Shown one piece after another: positions 58,887-64,000 of a stretch of DNA of 64,000 nt. Under the pieces are notes generated by a model, which was not told the origin of the DNA, did not search any database, and was given only the letters and a program-made list of their open reading frames with translations. The number at the start of each line of letters is the position of its first letter. Positions within the stretch are counted from its first letter, which is position 1. Both the position numbers and the translations under genes were made by a program. The stretch comes from Sambucus nigra (lineage: Eukaryota; Streptophyta; Magnoliopsida; Dipsacales; Adoxaceae), in contig OX422216.1 in assembly GCA_949130495.1 (NCBI GenBank), positions 367,436,605 through 367,500,604 on the forward strand. The letters are read 5' to 3'.

Positions 58887-61737
58887 TGTAATAACCCTCT
58901 CTTCCGATAGCCCACTTTATATTTATTTACAATGTGTAGTGGTTAATTTTAAAATGATAGATGTTGAGTAAATATTAATTTGTTATGTCAAGTTCAATAT
59001 TTGCCAAAATGTTGTATAGTTACCCCGTGAGTAGAAAAAATGTTCATGTGGTGATTTTTTTTTATGTCATAAGGATTTAAAATGACATTTTGGTTTATTA
59101 TGAAACCGGAAGTAAAATGAGTTATAAAATTTCCAAATGATAATTTGGATAGTGTAGTTAGTCCCGGTAGGTGTGAGACAGTCAAAATAAGTGCCATATT
59201 GTATTTTGGCATTTCGGGCACTTTTGACTGGTTTTGGCTTAAATAGTGATATCGCGTATTATTTTATCGCGCATTAGTTATTAAAGTTGGACATTTTAGA
59301 CTTATGTCCCGATTTAGTCTTGCTAAGACTTACTATTCCTTTTATGCCCCAATTTGTTAACTTAGAGAGAAAGAGAGAGAGGAAGAAAGCTTTGAAGAAA
59401 AAGAGAGATTGGAGCTTGGATTGTTACTTCCTTCTTCATCAAATCAAATTCTTAGACTTGAGGCAAGTAATCTACCTGCAAATTTATGATTTAAGTAGAA
59501 TAATTAGTCTTGATATTTATGGATTTGTTATGATTTAGAAATGTTAGGGTTTTGGTTGGATTTTTGGGTATTAACCACTAGAAATGAATTTGGATGATAA
59601 ATGATGTTTAAGGTTGATAGTTAGATGTATTTAGGATGTAGAAATTGCAGCAAATGATTCTGGTTGGGCTTGGTTTTGGAGTTGGTCAAATTTGGAGTTC
59701 AAGACTCCATAGCCATTCTTGGCTATTCCGCAGGGGCGAATCGATTCGGCCCCTAGGGTGAATCGATTCGCATAGTTGCAGTCCCCAGGTCTATGTACCC
59801 GAATCGATTCGGATTAAGGCCGAATCGATTCGGATGTATGCAGAAAGTTGATTTTGACTTCCGAACCGATTCGCTTTAAGGGCGAATCGATTCGGCCCTT
59901 GGGGCGAATCGATTCGGTTCCTACATTTTTTAGTCATTTTCCCTTTTTACATTTTGATCTTTTCCTTAGGTTTAGGATCTAGGGACCTTCTTGGAAGAAG
60001 TAAACTTAGATTCCTAGAGTATTAGTTGAGTTTGGACGTTACCCTAGACTGGAAATGGGTTCATCTGGGATTTTCTCCGGGGAGGTTTAAAGAAATGTTA
60101 AAGCATTACTCCTTCTATTCAAACTTTTAGAAGTTTGGAAGTTAAATGCCCAACTTGGAGACTTATGGGCTTATCAATTTATATGAACTTTGGGAATTTC
60201 TAGGATCATAATAATCATTTCGAGACCTAGCCTGGAATTGTAATTTGAGGTAAAATAAATGATAATGTTCGATGGGAATTAGGTTCGCATAGAATGAACC
60301 CATAGGTGTTTAAAGATGATAGGTTCAACTAGAATGAACCCCGTTGTTTAATGATGTTAGGTTTAAATAAAAAGAACCGATATCATGATTAATGGAAATG
60401 GAATTGGTAATGAAAATGATGATAAATTGTAAATGTTAATTTACTGTTACACACCTCTCTAAATGACATCATAAGGGAAGTTCGCTCGTGAGGTGAAGCC
60501 CCCTAGCTAATGAATGCAGGGTGGATATAGTCCTTGGCCATGGGAGCGCTTATTGTTATATTTTCTGCGATGGGTAGGAGATTCCGGGTGTGGTCTTGAC
60601 TATCCCACAGGCTCATGGCCGCTTCCCGACGTATTGCGATAGGTGCCCAGGTTGTCTTATATTAGGCCCTGGAAGATGATGGTCATTTAGGGGCGCGCAC
60701 AGTGGCGAAACCCGGACGGGCGGTCTTAGATATCGTTATATGTATATGAATATAACTATATTTTTCATCAAGTTGGACTTGATGGTTGATAAACGCCACA
60801 AAGAGCGTATGTTAAATGCCATATAGAGCATAGATATGTGCCATGAAGAGCACGGGAATAATATATGTGCCATAAAGAGCACTTGATGCAAATGATATTC
60901 CTAATAAGGAATGGAAAGATAATATGGGAAGTTTTAATTAATGCATAGAAGTTATAGCTCCTTGATTAAACCGAAAATGGTTTTATTCCTAATAAGGAAT
61001 GTCAGAAGGAAATGGAAATTGTATTATTAAAGAAGGGTTTTAAATTAAAGTGCTTTACTTTCAATTCTTGTTTGTATTTGTAGATAGCATGTCATACTAT
61101 CATCCTTATCATTCATGTATAACTATTCATATCTATCATGCTTTTATTCTTTTGGTAATCATATAGAACCCGGCCCTGACCGGTTTACTTTCCTTGTTGT
61201 ATATATATTATTGTATCCGCTCAGGTGCTCCACCGCAAGGACGCCCGACTTGACTTCCCAAGTTCCCTTCATTTTTGACGAGCTGTAAGGTTTTGCGGGT
61301 TATTACAGGACGTTGTATTAGACGCTTTCATTCTTGTTATTCTAGATATGATCGGGTCTTGTCACTCGGGCGTGTGGCCCAAACATTTGTATTTGATTAA
61401 TGAATGTACTATGTAAGATATTTATATTGTTGTACGTCGTTATATGTAGCTGTGGACCGACATCTTATTCGGTCCATTTGTGTACATTCGTCTTAGTTGT
61501 ATTATATATTATCTTTTGGAATTCCACTTTCTCGTCAGATTGGGTTGTTAGTTTAAATTTTCATAACCGCATTTTAAAATTTTTACACTTTTTGGCAACC
61601 CGTTTTCTGACTTATTGGGTGGTTTTCCCGTATACTCAGTTTATTATTGTGATGCTGAGAATGATATCCATCCATGATTCCTGTTACGTTTGAGTATCGG
61701 GCTGGCCACCCCTTATCTCGGATTGCGGGTTGTCACA
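58887..61737 (+). repeat. 3' LTR of the young gypsy element (2851 bp)
   Basis: Complete: starts TGTAATAACCC and ends TTGTCACA. It carries the same palindrome array at 59737-59916, with identical offsets to the 5' LTR. Confidence 0.94.
59737..59916. promoter_or_regulatory. Phased palindrome array (3' LTR)
   Basis: Copies start at 59737, 59759, 59800, 59821, 59862, 59883 and 59905. Five are perfect. Comparing both LTRs, six of seven positions are perfect in at least one copy; only the fifth (CGAACCGATTCG) is imperfect in both. Confidence 0.85.
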
Positions 61738-61788
61738 GCAGAGATTTCCTCTATCTCTTCATTCTTATTTTTCTCCATCTTCTTATCA

Positions 61789-63770
61789 TGTCTAGATGTG
61801 GTAGAAAATTGGAGGCATCTATACAAAATAATTTAAAAGAAGTTCATAGCAAGTATAGAATTCCTAATAGTGTGAATGTAAGGGTATCACTAGTGGAAGA
61901 TGATATCCTTGATCTTCCCACTAGGGAGGTAGCCTTTATGAAGGCTTCCATATTAGAAGGGGTTCGTTTCCCCTTCACCCATTACTGGTGAGGATGATCT
62001 GTTATTATGGAATATTTCCTGCTCAAGTAAACGGTGGCTTCTACCTAATTTTGATGGGTACAATTACCATCAACCAAATTTGCGGGACAAACCTAGGTCT
62101 TGACGAGATTAGGTATTTTTATTACTTAAGGTCTTCCTAGAGTTTAGAACTCTACCAATTCCATGCAAGAGAAAAGTCTCATAATTTAGTAACATACTTG
62201 CCTCAATCACAAAAGGATATTGAAAAAAATCACTGTCGTCTCTGGGGATCTTTATGATAAAAACTATGACAGTTTTACGGTTCATTCCACCAAGGGACCC
62301 TTTATAGGTCATCTAGTCATTTTGTTTTCTCAAAGTATTTGAAAAGAAATTTGTTGACAAACATGATCTTCATGAAGATATTTTTCTAAATACCAATCTA
62401 TCTGGTTACCAAATCAACCTTAATGATTTGGATACGGTTTGGAGATGTTAGATCCTAACACTTGTTCATCCACATTTGAGGAAGGCTCATGTTTTACTCG
62501 GTTATAATTTAATTGTACAATCGCTCATAAATTTTGTAGTTATTCTTGACATTATGATCATCGATTACTCTGTGGTTAGTAATGACTCCATTCAATCTTC
62601 CACCCATATTCCCAGAAAGACATCCATAGGGGTTTACTCGTAGGAATCCTCCTTACACCTCATCTTAATAGAATAATACTCCAACCAAGGAGAAGAAGAA
62701 GAAGAGGTAGACATTAAATCGTTCTTAGATGATATTAACTTGTTTTTTCTTATAATGCCAGTATCTTTAGTCATATTCGGAAGATGTTGAAGACGAAGAT
62801 GATTTTTTTTTTCAAAATTCTCATTCTAACCAATTCTCATCAACTTAGAGGACATGAAAAAAATAAGAAACTAATCTCCCATAGGGATAAAGCGGCCCTA
62901 GACCTAGAATTCCACTGCATGGAGGTTGAACGGGTAAAAAAGAGGATGACCGATAAAACCCAAGTCAGTAGTTCTACTCCTTGCTTTATCATCCCTAACT
63001 AGCCTATTGTAATCAACAGGCCGAAACAAAAATAGGGGGAATGATCAAGGACTCCTCCTTCCTAATGTATTTGTGCTCTCCCTTGTGAGATCTCATTTTG
63101 TAAGGGGAAGTATCCAGTGACTAAGGCCGATTTGGATTATAAGGACCTGGGGGTTGCCTTCTTGGTCTCTAAATCAGCGACAGTTCCCTCTAATATGCTT
63201 AAATCGAGAAGATTCTTATTTGAGAGAATAAATAAGGAGGGCCTGAAACACAATGTTCTGGTAAACCATGTGGTTTCTTACATTCGCTAAGTCGTGTGCC
63301 ATAGTTTATTTTTAACTTTCCCCCTTTTTGGTGCAAAGCATGCAGTTCTCCAAGGATCTTTTTGGATGAGAAAATGTATACCAAAAAATAATTGATTCAG
63401 TAATGAAGGCCAACATTACTCTCTTGTGACAAATCATAACTCAATCCTAGGAGATGGACGTTCTTAAAAACAAGTTGAAAGCTAAGGTGGAGGCTAAAAC
63501 GAAGGTGGTGGAGGAGTTCGAGCAAACTAAAAATGAATTCATCAAGGTGAACATCGGATTGTACAAGATCAAGAGTACCTTCTAATGCAAGGTTATAGAT
63601 ATTCTCATTCTTTAAAAGTATAAGTGCGTAATGGAGAAGAACCATATGTTCGATATAAAGATTTCCTACAATGAAAGGTAAGAGGTAGTCGTACAGGAGG
63701 TCACCGCTCAACCAGACTATTATGAGTTTATTGCCTTTCAAAAGGGATGGGTGGTCGGCCTATAAAAGAA
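61789..63770 (+). pseudogene. Decayed PF04195-like coiled-coil gene
   Basis: The ATG at 61789 opens MSRCGRKLEASIQNNLKEVH. The frame runs to GVRFPFTHYW, then shifts by two bases to MICYYGIFPAQVNGGFYLIL and LGLDEIRYFYYL. The sequence resembles the PF04195 pattern (hydrophobic FPxxP, then YxGIxPxQxxPN). Further down, 62820-63000 and 63451-63720 are charged and heptad-like (DVLKNKLKAKVEAKTKVVEE, QPDYYEFIAFQKGW), as in the C-terminal coiled coils of such proteins. Many stops interrupt it. It lies on the plus strand immediately after the young gypsy insertion and continues to the end of the window. The assignment is tentative. Confidence 0.4.
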
Positions 63771-64000
63771 TAATGTTAGGAAAGGCGATCGTGTTGATGT
63801 TGAACATCCACTTAATGAATCATCCGGCCGATTCTCCTATTGTTTATCCTCTAACTCAGATCTCCACCTATCCCTCTTCTCCCACCCCTCCCACTTCTAT
63901 TCTTAGAGTGACCACCCGTAATCCATCCGTCCAAGGTGATGGGGTCAATAGTGAACAATCTGCCATGTCTATTGTTATTAACCAGCATCTCCCCAACCCT

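Larger units (their letters stand above)
52470..61737 (+). mobile_element. Young non-autonomous gypsy element with intact gag and gutted pol (9.3 kb)
   Basis: Direct repeats of about 2.8 kb enclose a 3.6-kb interior. A primer site (tRNA-iMet type, two changes) follows the left LTR, and a polypurine tract (58871-58886) precedes the right one. The interior has a complete Gag frame, the end of a protease, a segment with repeats, and the tail of an integrase; RT and RNase H are absent. By eye the LTRs differ at about 45 sites (near 1.6%), making it the youngest element here. The left LTR lacks its first ~83 bp and no target duplication is visible, so the left end was lost after or during insertion. 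Lineage: probably Tekay/Del-like chromovirus. Confidence 0.9.

Overview
The window looks like transposon-dense, gene-poor nuclear DNA of a seed plant. Nearly every recognisable protein trace belongs to a plant retroelement family (Tat-lineage Ty3/gypsy with a second RNase H, chromovirus-like Ty3/gypsy, Ty1/copia, L1-type LINE), and AT-rich, ORF-poor sequence lies between them. The species cannot be named from the sequence. I see no intact cellular gene, tRNA, rRNA or CRISPR. Two short stretches look like fragments of host genes.

Layout. 1-850 holds tandem LTR-like repeats of an unidentified family on the minus strand. 850-4035 is an old, truncated relative of the next element (LTR end, gag and protease ghosts). 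4036-7222 is degenerate sequence with a 370-bp trinucleotide microsatellite. 7223-19322 is a full-length 12.1-kb Tat-type element: 0.96-kb LTRs, gag, protease, RT, a degenerate RNase H, a second archaeal-type RNase H, integrase, five 129-bp tandem repeats, and an antisense spliced gene of the gypsy-type transposase-like (PF04195) family before the 3' LTR. It is dead (about ten in-frame stops plus frameshifts) but fairly young: the LTRs differ by roughly 3%. 19498-19883 is a 386-bp MITE. 21390-28345 holds two 5'-truncated L1 LINEs arranged head to head. 30281-36415 is a minus-strand copia element that keeps gag but no pol. 36416-52469 is mostly decayed chromovirus-like gypsy material (LTR ends with tRNA-iMet primer sites at 39.8 and 48.67 kb, an LTR start at 43.02 kb), into which host-gene-like fragments (45.1-45.8 and 46.4-47.2 kb) have been placed. 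52470-61737 is the youngest element: 2.8-kb LTRs about 1.6% different, an intact 412-residue Gag, and pol reduced to a protease stub and an integrase tail. 61738-64000 is a decayed coiled-coil gene related to the PF04195-type proteins.

The most unusual signal is in the LTRs of the youngest element. Seven copies of a 12-bp palindrome (CGAATCGATTCG) sit on a 21-bp grid, two helical turns apart, with positions identical in both LTRs and the palindromes largely preserved. A related ATCGAT pair, also exactly 21 bp apart, occurs at 50.5 kb, and TTCGAACGAGA-type repeats occur in two other LTR families. Other points worth a look are the convergent pol and spliced antisense gene separated by 129-bp repeats in the Tat element, and the paired ~113-bp inverted-repeat modules that replace pol in the youngest element.
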